DNA of 64,000 nt from Hysterangium stoloniferum (Eukaryota; Basidiomycota; Agaricomycetes; Hysterangiales; Hysterangiaceae), in the NCBI GenBank assembly GCA_015178975.1, contig WHVD01000060.1, positions 248,001 through 312,000 on the forward strand, read 5' to 3'. A model generated the notes under the pieces. The model was not told the origin of the DNA. It saw only the letters and a list, made by a program, of their open reading frames with translations, and did no database searches. Positions 10,553-21,365 of the stretch are shown here, in pieces; position 1 is the stretch's first letter; each line of letters begins with the position of its first letter. A program made the position numbers and the translations under genes.

Positions 10553-11653
10553 TTACGCCTCCCTCATGCTCATGTTTACTGTTCTCCAAACCACTCGCTC
10601 CTGTTCAAGTCGCTGGCTTGTAAATGGAATAGCCCAACATGCAGATAGTCCACACCACCCCCATAATAGTGCTGTAGATGCGCCTACAAATATTTCCTCT
10701 TTTGTAAGGAAAAGTATGGGCATTTGTAGTCCAGTTTGGATGAGAAATCCCGTTCCAATGACAAGTGTGAGATCTAGGATAAGCTTCCGGAACAAGGGGG
10801 ACGACTCATATCGTACGTTCAGACGATCCCGAAATGCGGCTCCGCCAGCGCCATCTACTGCTGTAATGTCTTCAATACTGGCATAATATAGTCAGCAAAA
10901 TATGTAAACACTGGAAATCGGTGTCACATACATGGTATATACACCCGGCCGACAAGGAGTGCCTGCTGGTAGTGATGACGTCCGGAATGGTATGGGGACT
11001 TTAGCAAGTGTAAGGAAATACGTCAGGACCATTTGTGCGGCAACAAAGCCGAAAAGAGCAACAGGTCCTAGCATATACCAGCGCATCGACAATTCAATGC
11101 CCGCCATTACACAGAAAACTGTGACTAGGCCAATACCAAAGACTAGACGCAACAAGTTAAAAAGTGCTGACGAGCAGAAAATGAGACTCGGAAGGCACTC
11201 ACGGAAGTTCCATTGGTAATTATCTAGAGTCCATTTAGAGCAATTGCGGGGGGCGCGTTCTCTACCTCGGCGTAGTAGCAGCCTGAGTCGCCAGGGCCAG
11301 TGGATTACGGTAAAAGTTGTTGTTATTTCAACGATGTTTATGAGGCCTACTCTCGAGATGGATGTTCCTTTATTCGCCGCATTCTATGCATCAGAGATGA
11401 CCGTAGGACCGCAACTAAAGTGCTCACCATATCTGCAGATATAATAAGCAATTGCTGGAAGCAGACCATTCAATAGCAGTGTTATGGTCATTGCAATTGT
11501 GATTGATTTCTTTTTGGATCCAATGTCGTATCCCAAGTATGGAAATTGTGGTGCTTTGGCTTGACCATCCTCCTGAACCATGACCTCGGATGAACCATTG
11601 CTTTTGGAGGTTTGGAGTGGATAGCGGTAAGGTGTTGCGTATGAATGCGACAT
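10553..11653 (-). CDS. Uncharacterised fungal multipass membrane protein
   Basis: Model 11653-11428, 11367-10932, 10877-10553 (introns of 60 and 54 bp), 328 residues in one frame. The N terminus is soluble, then come hydrophobic segments near SITIAMTITLLLNGLLPAI, LRLVFGIGLVTVFCVMAG, LGPVALFGFVAAQMVLTYF and FVGASTALLWGWCGLSACW. A conserved-looking loop reads RPGVYTIIEDITAVDG followed by NVRYESSPLFRKL. I recall this loop from uncharacterised membrane proteins of many ascomycetes and basidiomycetes, but no function is known to me. The second intron (GTATGT...CCAG) is secure. The first (GTGAGC...AAAG) is the only acceptor that keeps the frame and is less certain. It is not a transporter family I can name. 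Confidence 0.75.
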
Positions 11654-13835
11654 AGAGTTAAAGTACGAATACTATGGAATGTAGGGCAAGTAAAATGCCA
11701 GTATGAATGATTTCCAAACATGCTTGGAACTTATATTGGGGGAAGCAGCCCGGGAAAATTTGCGCACAGCATTCCGATAGGTATTTTCGGCAGCACATCG
11801 GTCCAAACAGAAATGGGCGTCTTGTCAAGATAATGACATAAGAGGCCCAATATGGTTGCAGTGTCCTCGCTTATGAGGTCTTAACGTAATTTATACACTG
11901 TCATAGTACGGACATAGAATCACACAGCGTTGCGATCCACTCGACGGCAAGACCTAGCCAGGGGCACCCTGGCGGTATGCAGTCCTCTAACCTATCTAAA
12001 CGTGCTCTGGATGTCGAGCGGAATTGGGCTTAACGAAGAAATTTGCATATTTATGATTAAGATGGGAGGATTGTTCGGGTAGTAATATTTTGATGTTCGG
12101 GATTTTTTGTCATGGACCCATTCCTGGTTAGAATTTTTATGAGCACGCATTCGATAGACCGAGATGTCGCCATGGCACTCTCCTCAACAGGGTTGCCGCC
12201 TTTACTTTCGCTTCTTAGCTCCGAGATTTGACGAGGGGCACACACCGTGATAGCCAGCACTTGGAACTCAAATAGCTCTATTGTAGGCTTTCATTGCATC
12301 ACATGATTCCTTCTTGTGCCAGACGTTACAATCTTCGGATGGCTGGTTCCACTAAAGCTAAAGTCTAGTTGTTGTGAGGCACGGCAAAGTCGTGCCATCC
12401 ATCAGGTGCCAATGGAACCAGGCACGAACGCTAATGCGCGGTCTTTACTGACCGAGACATTCAAGCCGAGCGCCGCCGGAGAAAGCCCCGGATCGAAAAT
12501 CTCAAGAGATGAGTGGGATATAAATCCCGCCAGTCAACTATCGATCCTTAACCGACTTTAACTCGGTTAAGGATCCACCATATGATTAACAGGTTTAGGA
12601 TCCAACAATCCTTCAGCAATTTAATGTCGGCTAAGGATCCGCAATTTCAGATCCTTAACCGAGTTCAAGTCAGCTACTGAGGAGCTGATGGGTGACTGCC
12701 GGGTTTATATCACACTCAGCCTCCACCAAGGTTCCTTTGGGCATGGCATAAGAGGTAGTGTTCTGAGATACATGGGTTCTCTTTCCAAAAGTACAAACTG
12801 TTACATTTTCACCTGCGATACTTTCCTGCTTGAACGAGAATATATGGACCTTTCTATTGATCAGAACCATCACGTAGTGTAAGAAAGGAAAGAGAGAGCG
12901 TGCGTGATGGCGGAAGGCAGGAACGGTTATTCGCAATAAATGCCAGCTTCCTTTCTTTACGCTTATCACCGGATTACGTTTACAAAGGCCTGTATTAGCA
13001 ACCCAGAATAGGTAAGAAATGAAAGGGTTTCCGTGGGTATTGGGTATCGATTATCAAGACGGTGTGATGAAATTAAATATATTAGTTATTGGTAGTCACC
13101 TACCTGGCCATTTAACTAACCTCTACCGCGAGGAAATACTGAGATACGCTGTATTTTTCTTGCATTTATTATTCTCCCTATACCAACGCGTCTTTGCGGT
13201 CTTCATTTGCTGTAGACCAGCCATGTGCAAATGGGCATGTTGAACACATACTCTAACGTTCGTTTTTCAACTATTTATTCCTAGATCCAGCCAGTGGAAT
13301 ATTTCTCATGCTCGTCTACCGGCCACGGAACGACATCGTCAATCATACTCCATGTGACATCATATACACACGCATTTACATATTTGGCTACAGCTTGAGC
13401 TAATAGCCTTAACAGAAACTTGTCTTATACTGGGACACAATTCCTACAACAAGGTTACTCAAATAAATGTTGACTATTATTATCTTATAAATAGTAAGGA
13501 GTAGCAAACACATCAGTAGACGTATCACCCCAACTTTCCCTAGCATTGTCGCCAGCTAAAACCCTACAATCCTTGTGGGAAGAGAACTCGCCGGACGAGT
13601 CTCTAATTATTTCAACACCTAGCGTACTTGCGGCAGCTTGGGATACATATTTAAGTTTAGGCACGACGGCTAATTTTTCAGCGACAGAGTGTGATGTGAG
13701 GTGGTCGGTATGACTATAAGGGTTAATGTACAGATGGGTAAGTTCCGTTGAACATGATAGAGCCTTTGCATAGGAGCTGCACTGTGAGGCAGAAATGAGA
13801 TGATTAGCATTAATTTCCCGAGTACAAGCAGTATT
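11654..13835. other. Long intergenic interval with small repeats only
   Basis: About 2.2 kb with no supported gene; the open frames are short and show no domain. The one structure is a cluster of TTAAGGATCC-type repeats near 12543-12672, listed separately. Part of it must serve as promoter for the membrane protein gene that starts at 11653. Confidence 0.5.
12543..12575. repeat. Short hairpin and related GGTTAAGGATC repeats
   Basis: GATCCTTAACCG and CGGTTAAGGATC form a 12-bp stem with a 9-nt loop. A third copy in the first orientation starts at 12650, and a variant (CGGCTAAGGATCC) lies at about 12628-12640. The GGTTAAGGATCCG core reappears at about 19462 beside the duplicated NPR2 3' end. They may be remnants of a small inverted-repeat element. 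Confidence 0.55.
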
Positions 13836-15059
13836 TCATACCGTCTCGCCAGACGGGGTACCAAACCGCAGTCGATGTAGTTGTGGGGCGGCTTTCACAA
13901 GCGTCGCAATACTCGACGGCCTTTGTGTCGTAGTTATCCATAACCGGCGGAGGCATTTCATATCAGTGATGTCATCTATGTCGTATAGGGCTAAATCGAC
14001 AGCCAGAAAGGATAGGCGATTGCGCATATCTGAGGGGATCATGACAGACAGAGGTTGGGAGTCCAGACACAATTGGAGTGAACGAAGTTTGGGAAGTGCC
14101 CCAGGGCGGAGGCTATCTGGCACAATGATACCTGGTTCATCCATACACAGACTGACTAGTTGGTCATGTCGGGCGAAGAAAGAGGCTAATAAACCTTTCT
14201 GCACTTCCTCGTCGGGAACAGGTCGGAATAGAAGGATATTCCTCAGCATTAAATGCTTGAGCATGCGCCAGTGACCGTCTCGGAGGAGAGATAGAAATGA
14301 GGGGCGGAATGGTTTGCTCCCCCATAAGGATAATTCTTGTAAGCCTGGCGAATTGTATAAAACGTTGAGGACAGCGGCGACTAGGGCTCGGTTAGAACTT
14401 CCCACCATCAAGGACATCCGCGAAAGTCCACTGGCATGGCTAATCTATCGGACAAGGGCTGAGATTAGATACTTTAGGAAGAATGAAGAGTTATGGCTCA
14501 CATTTTTCAGACTGGATTCTGGCAGTCCAGGTGAATGAGGTGGCGAAATAAAACCAATAGCGGCTTGAAACTCCGTCAGATTTGGGCAGTTTTGATACAT
14601 AACAGCTAAAAATGCTGAAAGGTATTCAGCAGCATACGCATAACTCCTTATGACTCCAAAACGACGAAGGTTGGGCATATGAACTATAGCAGCCGCAAGA
14701 GGAAGCAATGCGTCCGCATGGTCCCACTTTCGGTATCTACGGGTCGACGGCGCACCACCAGGGATAATTCCGGGAACGATGACTTTCTTTGCAACTGCTA
14801 AGCGTCTATGCTCGCCTTCTGGTATTATTTCGATCTGGCGTATGCGAGCAGCTAGGTGGGGATGGTCTGAGAGATATTGCCACAGATATTCCCGACATGG
14901 GTCGCATGCGATATGGCGAAACTGGATGTGGTATGGAATGATGATGTTCTTCAGTGATGAATTGCTCAGTGCAAGAGAAAGAAGATCACGGGGATGTTCG
15001 ATCTCAGAAACGATATGCTCAACGATTTCAATGGGAAGATCACCGAGAAAGACGGGCAT
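13836..15059 (-). CDS. F-box protein with leucine-rich C-terminal region
   Basis: Model 15059-14502 and 14444-13836 with one 57-bp intron (GTGAGC...GATAG), 388 residues. The first ATG gives MPVFLGDLPIEIVEHIV; an upstream extension to 15071 would need a TTG start. Residues about 5-45 form an F-box (LPIEIVEHIVSEI, HPRDLLSLALSN, LKNIIIPYHI), expected to bind Skp1 and recruit substrates to an SCF ubiquitin ligase. The remainder contains irregular leucine-rich stretches (NLRRFGVI, LQELSLWGS, LKHLMLRNILLF, LRSLQLCLD, LRRLWITT), as in the large lineage-specific F-box families of Agaricomycetes. The substrate cannot be deduced. The gene faces away from NPR2 across about 0.7 kb. Confidence 0.85.
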
Positions 15060-15744
15060 GAGCAAGTACAATCAAGGGAACGAACAAAAAACCTTTATTT
15101 AAACGTTGAAAGACTGCGGCGTGGTGGACTGTGAACCAAAACGCGTAGCATTCCAAGTGACTGAGGATTCGCTGCGTGATCCTGTGTCCGCAGCACCACG
15201 TGATATGTTTTGAAATCAAATTGTGTCAAGTTTTGTTCAAGCTGCAATTGATTCTGCTAAATCTGATTCAAAACAATAAATTGCTGATTCTCGAGGAGCA
15301 TCCCTTCGCATCGAAAGTAAATACTAAATACCGATCACTGTTGAGTTATTACATAATATCAATTTTTTGTTATTACGCATATAGTAGCTACTGTACTCTC
15401 CTACGTTTGTCAACCCAATCACTCGTGCCACACATTTCCGCTAGTGACTACCTCTGAAATATATATTATATTAAAACGAACTGTAGTATGCTCCTGGGAG
15501 TCTTAGTGACGTAATGGGTGTGGGTGTGACCGGTGTGACGGCTCCTTCTGCGCAGTGAAAGCCTTTGCTCGCAACCATCAGAATCTGTGGCTAACTGCAA
15601 CATAAAGCGCCACATACCTCATAACCCAGTAACATAACACCCAGCCACATCTAAGAAACAAGCTAGTTAACGAAGTATCTAATTAAGTAACGCGGTTACT
15701 TCAGTTTTTTTATCAGTCATTTACTGTCTAATCAAGCCGTTGAG
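15060..15744. promoter_or_regulatory. Divergent intergenic region between the F-box gene and NPR2
   Basis: 685 bp separate two divergently transcribed start codons, so both core promoters must lie here. The sequence is AT-rich in the middle (about 15220-15480), with a TATATATTATATT stretch near 15460. I cannot assign specific factor sites. Confidence 0.5.
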
Positions 15745-18220
15745 ATGCGTGATGAAGATGATTTCTTTCTCCCGCATATCGAATCGGTATTCTATGCGAC
15801 ATTCCATGAAAAGAGGGGTCCCCAGATTCTGTACCAAGTACCTGAAAATCTTATTTCGCAACCGAGTAGCAGTATTCAACCATCTACATCAGCCAGTGTC
15901 TCTCGCACAAATCTACATAGTCAACACACACGAGTATACAATGATGTTTCTACAAATGCCCCTCCATCGTTACTCACTGCTTCACCCATTCAAAGTACAC
16001 GAGTATTCCATGATTCATACAACTCGGCGGCATCACTGAAATCATCCATGTCAACACCACCTCCGGTACTTCCCCATTCAAGTAGTGACCCCTCTGGACT
16101 TTTTTCCAAAGTGGTCGAATCTCCCAGCCCTGTGCATCGGCCTTCTAACGCAAGCTCGGTGTCAACCCTTGATATGTCATCACCACCTTCACCCTCATCA
16201 CACCGCTCCCAAAACGCATTGCGTGATTTAAGGCCGATATCATCACCCACTTCTCCGTATAAACCGCCATCTACTGTAGGAACAAGAACAACACCTCTGT
16301 TGAATTTCTCCGATATATCTCGTTTTGTGATTCCCACTCAGGATATGTGTGGGCGACTTATCATATGTTCGACTCAGAAACATCGCGTTATTGGATTCCC
16401 TGTTTGTTTGGAAGCTGAAAAATACCAGCGGGTTCATTTTCGGTACAATCTCTGCTTCGTTTTTGAGAGAAAGGCGGACTTGAGCTGCTATGAGCCGGTT
16501 GTTCGGAAGATAACTCGTGTTCTTATGGCATGTGAGGTACCTTGCCCTTCTTTTTCCGTAGCTATGAGCTGACGTTGTCCCCGTCTCAGGAAGAGTCCTC
16601 CTTTCTCTCAGATCCTAAAAACTCCTCTCAAATACATTCCATACTCGAGCAAATTTACGAAGATCTGAATTCGTATCACGAAACGTCAATTATAATTGAC
16701 AAATTTAATTCGATAGAAATTAAATTGTTTCCGTTCTATCCCAATCCACCTGAAGTATTTGACTGGTCGGTTCCTTTGGCACTCATCGACATTTCAGAAC
16801 GCATTAAGCACAATTGGGATCTGACAGTAGCCAAGGTATTATCGTCTCTTTTAGGTCTTAGTGTGTTGCCTTTTGACGCCCTAATCAAATAACAGGTATG
16901 TGAGTACATCAATGGCATTAATCACGTCAGCCGCATCGCATATCTGGCCGACTGTAGTATCGAATTGACACGTCAAGCCGTCTCTCATTTATTGTGAGTA
17001 ATACACGATTTCCTCAAAGATAATTATCTGATTTAATACCCTTTGCAGATATTATCAATGCATCATGATCATTGATATATTCCAGTATAGTAATATATAC
17101 ACCTTGCAAAAGTCCCTGAGATGGCTTGCCGATGACTCGAACGTAAAGAGTGAGTGTGGACCTTACGTTATGAAACCCGGTAGGTCATTATTACTATTTT
17201 GTGACCGGTTATAATCTGATTTCCTCATTAGGACAAGATCCACCCGAGTGGCCAAATCTTCTGTTCTTGTACTCATGCCTCAAACCTGGTCGTACGGTGC
17301 TTGAGTGGGACGAGGAGCATGGCGTCAGGGCACAAGGGATCGATCTGCGGCGATTCGTGACGTTTGGTGTTATCAAGGCGAGCATTTATATTTAATCCCG
17401 GATATTCTCGCTTTTTCACACGCCTTTTAGGGATTTCTGCGGCGCATACACAGGTGGCCTATTATAATGTCCGGAAAACCGGTTGACAACACGACGCCGG
17501 AGTCTCCAACTACTGACTCGAAACTAGCCGCTGGAAGGAAGAGAGGGAAAAGCTTTAGTAACTCAGCGCCCTCTAAACCAGACAGACCTCGTTCGCCGGA
17601 GCTTAAAAGAGGCAAGAGTGATCCTCGTTTGAAAGACTGAGCTTACACGTCTTACATGACAAACAGAAAGATCGCAATCGCAATCTCAGGTGCCCCCGTC
17701 TGCGCACAACCGATCGTTACGACTGTTAACTGAAGCTGAAGAATACGCTCGATCAGTGCGAGAGGAAAACCCATCCCCAGAACTACCGATTCTTCTCCGC
17801 CGTGGAAGTGGTATATCTCGTGACGTATCCGAATCAAAACGTTTAATTGGCTCCGATCCTCCAAAATTAAAGCGACAACCCTCAGGAAACATAACAGCCA
17901 ATGGAAACTTTAACCTGCTACCGAAAAGCAACTTCCCTGCTGGTGTCGACATGCGCAGATCGTCACAGTTCAGACCGATGAAATATCGCAGCACGCCATC
18001 ACCTGACACTGGAAGCCATTCGCAGGCTAATACCGCCGTAGTGGCGACCTCACCGCAGTATCCGGCCGATTTGGAGAAGCTCCTCGATGGAACTCATCAC
18101 ACCGACGAAATTGCAACCCATTACCAATCCGGATGGCCCAGGATCGAAAGATGGCTAATAGCTCTCGGTGGAGGACAAGGAAACGGTGATTTTGGAAGGG
18201 TTGCAATTATTTATAGATAA
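15745..18220 (+). CDS. NPR2: Nitrogen permease regulator 2 (NPRL2 homologue), SEACIT/GATOR1 subunit
   Basis: Npr2 acts with Npr3 and Iml1 as the GTPase-activating complex that inhibits TORC1 on nitrogen or amino-acid starvation, at the vacuolar membrane. Model: 15745-16536, 16590-16835, 16896-16993, 17049-17179, 17232-17377, 17431-17617, 17667-18220 (717 residues). Landmarks: SVFYATFHEKRGPQILYQVP near the N terminus; a Ser/Pro-rich insert (about residues 35-185); MCGRLIICS; NLCFVFERKAD; YEPVVRKITRVL; LEQIYEDLNSY; LKLFPFYPNPPEV; INGINHVSRIAYLADCS; QCIMIIDIFQYSNIY; GFLRRIHRWP; and a C-terminal LLDGTHHTDEI. It is longer than human NPRL2 because of low-complexity inserts. The intron at 17378-17430 starts with GC (GCGAGC...TTTTAG). 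The last intron (17618-17666, 49 bp) is my best frame-keeping choice. Its 3' end is partly duplicated at 19322-19471. Confidence 0.93.
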
Positions 18221-19084
18221 TGGGAGAACATTTCACCCTATCTAGATGAATTTGAGCGGGAATGTTTGCCCGCGGAATGCATCATGGTTGACGACACTCC
18301 GAGTTTTGACGGTGCTCCATGATTCCTTTCGACGGCATCACGTCCGCTGCGAGGTTCAACCTCACGCAAGCTGGTCAAGACTCGCAGAGCAAACAAGGCA
18401 TATAATTGTGAAGGTCACATTGTGTGTGGCCCAGTCGCACAGACGATAGAGAAAAATCATCTTGGATTCAAGTATGAGTGCGTTGTGATGAAAGCATCCG
18501 TTGTAAAGTGTAATTATATATATATTTAAGATGCGGACAAATCGCATATATACTGTAAGGGAGTGTGACACCCTACACTGCGATTTGTTAATATATGGTT
18601 CCATTATTGTCCACATCCCATTGTTCTCACCTCTCATTGTTCTCCACAAGTATATATATCTACATGTGGATTTTGAATGAAGTAGTAGTGGTTTATTCCC
18701 CGTCACTCATTCTAGTGTCTGTCTGCAGCTGCAGTAGATACCACACAAATTATTTTCAATGTCATATTCGGGTCTGCTGGTTTCGAAATATAAGATCTGT
18801 TATGTCATTTTCTTTGCTAGCATAATAGACTACTTGATTTGAGTAGTCATAGAGTCACTTATTGGGATATACCTGCAACAATATAGCGGAAAATGAAGAC
18901 GGTGATTACACGGCAAGAGATGACCGAAGAACTATAGGACATTCCAACAGTAAGCCTTTCATAGCCACGACCTGCCCATGCAAAGCGAAACCAGTACTAC
19001 TACCTTACGAACGGGGCTTAGCCAATGGCTGATGGAATGAGGATCCCACCCTCAGGTTCACGGACAAAGTACTGATCAGTAATT
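18221..19084. other. NPR2 3' flank and duplicated downstream flank of the MBOAT genes
   Basis: 18221-18345 (ACTCCGAGTTTTGACGG and neighbours) recurs, diverged, near 29062-29145 and 35412-35495. From about 18770 to 19084 the DNA matches the 3' flanks of the MBOAT copies at 26500-26760, 29280-29590, 32960-33262 and 49890-50065 (for example AATAGACTACTTGATTTGAG and GACAAAGTACTGATCAG). No gene is supported inside. Confidence 0.7.
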
Positions 19085-19322
19085 ATGTCTAGAATAGAAA
19101 AAGGAAACAGCGAGAGCGCGTATGACAAGCACTCTCGCAATTCCGAAAACAATGATTGTACAGACGAAACAAAGGCAACCCCATAACCCGCCGGCACGCC
19201 TCTTTGTTGATCTGTCCCATTGATATTAAATTGCCCATTTGCGGTGAAAGAAAGAAGAAAAAAGCCATCAATCCATGGCCTGTTATATATAAAGGTAAAC
19301 TATGGAAAATTTTTGAGGCGAT
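19085..19322 (-). pseudogene. MBOAT copy A: C-terminal fragment of a wax-synthase-like gene
   Basis: Only the last quarter of the gene survives. A reading frame with NLISMGQINKEACRR corresponds to AIEYQWGRSTKRHAGG in the open copies, with shifts and substitutions around it. Homology to copies B and C stops abruptly at about 19322 (after GAGGCGATAA). There it is joined to a copy of the NPR2 3' end on the opposite strand. It cannot encode a working enzyme. Confidence 0.85.
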
Positions 19323-19471
19323 AACAATTCTCGGTGGAGGACAGGGAAATGGTGATTTTGGAGGGGTTGAAGTTATTTATAGATAGTGGAAGAACATTTT
19401 ACTCCTACTTAGATGAACTCGAGCGGGAATAGTTGCCCGCGGAATGCATCATGATTGATAACACTCCGAGG
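19322..19471 (+). pseudogene. Duplicated fragment of the NPR2 3' end
   Basis: Matches 18155-18306 in the same orientation. It encodes a diverged copy of the last Npr2 residues (GGGQGNGDFGGVEVIYR against GGGQGNGDFGRVAIIYR), the stop codon and about 80 bp of 3' flank. There is no upstream coding sequence or start. The left boundary coincides with the truncation of MBOAT copy A, so both were joined in one rearrangement. Confidence 0.88.
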
Positions 19472-19597
19472 TTAAGGATCCGTAGTTATATTATAGTTGC
19501 TAGACCTAATATAAGTCTCCGCCATTCAGCCCAGAAAATCTAATTTTGTCTCGCGCTCAGCCCCCTCTGTCCCGACTTTTGTGATAAAACCGACTTA

Positions 19598-19897
19598 GTC
19601 TCAGAATTCTATAATTAATGCACCATTAACTCTATAAAGTAGAATGGAAACATTATTGATTAACAAATTGCACATTACAAACTTTTTAAACCTCAATACA
19701 ATATCTCATGGTGTTTCTCTTACAAATATTCACTAATTTAATGATCACAATATTAATAGCCTAGATTAGACTCGACATTATAACAAATATGAAAGTTACA
19801 AAGTGCTTAAATGATAACATGCCACTACATATATAGGAGTGGCACATGTCGATTGAGGCAACAATGGCTCCCTCCCACTTCACGCAAAGTAATGAGC
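19598..19897. mobile_element. 300-bp insertion revealed by the paralogous empty site
   Basis: The flanks match 31213-31260 almost directly, but here 300 bp of AT-rich, CG-poor DNA intervene. The 5-bp sequence ACTTA stands on both sides (19593-19597 and 19898-19902), while the paralogue has a single copy near 31258. The ends are not TG...CA, so this may be a small DNA element or an eroded solo LTR. Confidence 0.65.
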
Positions 19898-19902
19898 ACT
19901 TA

Positions 19903-20202
19903 TGTAACTCCCGTACCAATTTTTATTTGTCTCAAGACCCCAAGGATCAGTGATAATCTAATGATTTCTAGCTAAAATAGTTACAAAGTAGCCATTACAG
20001 GAACTCAACCAACATACATGGCTGGATGTTGTGATCCTGGTAATTTTTTCTAGAGCTTGTTCCTGATCTAATCTCTTCTGGAGTTTAGTACCCTTATGAA
20101 CTGCTACAAATATTATCTTTCTTGCAAAACAGCCTTTGGTGCTGATCCATCTATTCTTTAATGGCCATGTTTCTGATGAAAATGAGGTGGAAATTTGGGT
20201 GT
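19903..20202. repeat. Segmental duplication block, part 1
   Basis: Aligns without large gaps to 31262-31570 (for example TGTAACTCCCGTAC, GATTTCTAGC and TTCCTGATCTAATCTC). This is the left part of a duplicated unit whose other parts are 21327-21365, 22239-22344 and 24926-29165; the material between those blocks was inserted later. Confidence 0.85.
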
Positions 20203-20966
20203 TGTTAGGACTGGAAAATTCACTGGGCTCTGGACCCTATCCTACATGCACCCAACTTGTTATATCAAGTTACAGCTAAACTGGAAAACCTGCCAGGACC
20301 CAGATGTCAAGCCTGTCTATGCCTGACCCTCTGTGTGTTGTGCATCAGTCACCGGACCCTGCTGGGACCTGCACACATCAAAGCCTGTCTATGTCCAACC
20401 CCATTTCCACACACCAGTCACTGGGCTCTGCCCAAATAATTTGACAGCTCTCTAACTGAGCCCCATTCCCATTATGGTCTAATGTCCTGTCATGTTTTGG
20501 ACTCCACCTCCATTCCATTCCATTCCTAACACCTAATTTGGTGTTTACTTATCTCTCATTTCATGATTACTTGTTTGGATCTCATTATTACTGGATTAGG
20601 TATAACATACATTCCACAGTCTATATAGTCTGGCAGATGTTGTACACACAATCCAGTCAGAAAATCAGCTTAGATCCACCCAGTAATCTACTGTACTTAC
20701 ATTTTCCGCTCCATTCCTCTCATTGAAACACACCATTATTTACCTCATCAGAGCCCACAGGCTCTGACCTATCTATCGCTTGACCCCATCACCACCTGAC
20801 CCCTTGACCTCGTCAGAGCCTGTGGGCTTCCTGACTGGTCTTTCGACCTATCAACCCCTGACCTATCAACTACACCCAGACTCCCTGGGATTCCCATCCA
20901 CCTGTTTGAAATTGGATGCCACAATCTTGTGAGGGTGCAGCCTATAAGCTGAAGCCAAGTCCTACC
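20203..20966 (+). repeat. Large-LTR family X, plus-strand copy, 3' truncated
   Basis: Starts TGTTAGGACTGG. It shares long stretches with the LTR at 59074-59849 and, inverted, with 21366-22238 (TCTATATAGTCTGGCAGATG, CAATCCAGTCAGAAAATCAG). It stops after the motif GCTGAAGCCAAGTCCTACCA, lacking the last ~55 bp present at 59849. No clean target duplication remains. The paralogue near 31565 lacks it, which confirms it is an insertion. Confidence 0.8.
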
Positions 20967-20986
20967 AAGGGCACATAGTCTCTTGG

Positions 20987-21326
20987 TTTTCTTGGAACAC
21001 TGTGTTTTCTTGGAACACTGTGTTTTCTTGGAACACTGTGTTTTCTTGGAACACTGTGTTTTCTTGGAACACTGTGTTTTCTTGGAACACTGTGTTTTCT
21101 TGGAACACTGTGTTTTCTTGGAACACTGTGTTTTCTTGGAACACTGTGTTTTCTTGGAACACTGTGTTTTCTTGGAACACTGTGTTTTCTTGGAACACTG
21201 TGTTTTCTTGGAACACTGTGTTTTCTTGGAACACTGTGTTTTCTTGGAACACTGTGTTTTCTTGGAACACTGTGTTTTCTTGGAACACTGTGTTTTCTTG
21301 GAACACTGTGTTTTCTTGGAACACTG
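20987..21326. repeat. Minisatellite 1: 18-bp unit, about 19 perfect copies
   Basis: Unit TTTTCTTGGAACACTGTG repeated head to tail with no variant copies seen; the last copy is 16 bp. Because 18 is a multiple of three, all six frames stay open, which produces spurious long ORFs. The paralogous locus at about 31590-31630 has a single diverged precursor (GGAACACCGTAGTTTCTTAG), so the array is an expansion that postdates the segmental duplication. Confidence 0.97.
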
Positions 21327-21365
21327 GTTGGAAGGTGAAGATATTCCAGGGATATCCCAGTGTCC

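Noticed and set aside
12670..12969. 99-codon minus-strand ORF
   Set aside because: No family resemblance, overlaps a short inverted-repeat cluster, and no splice sites link it to other exons.
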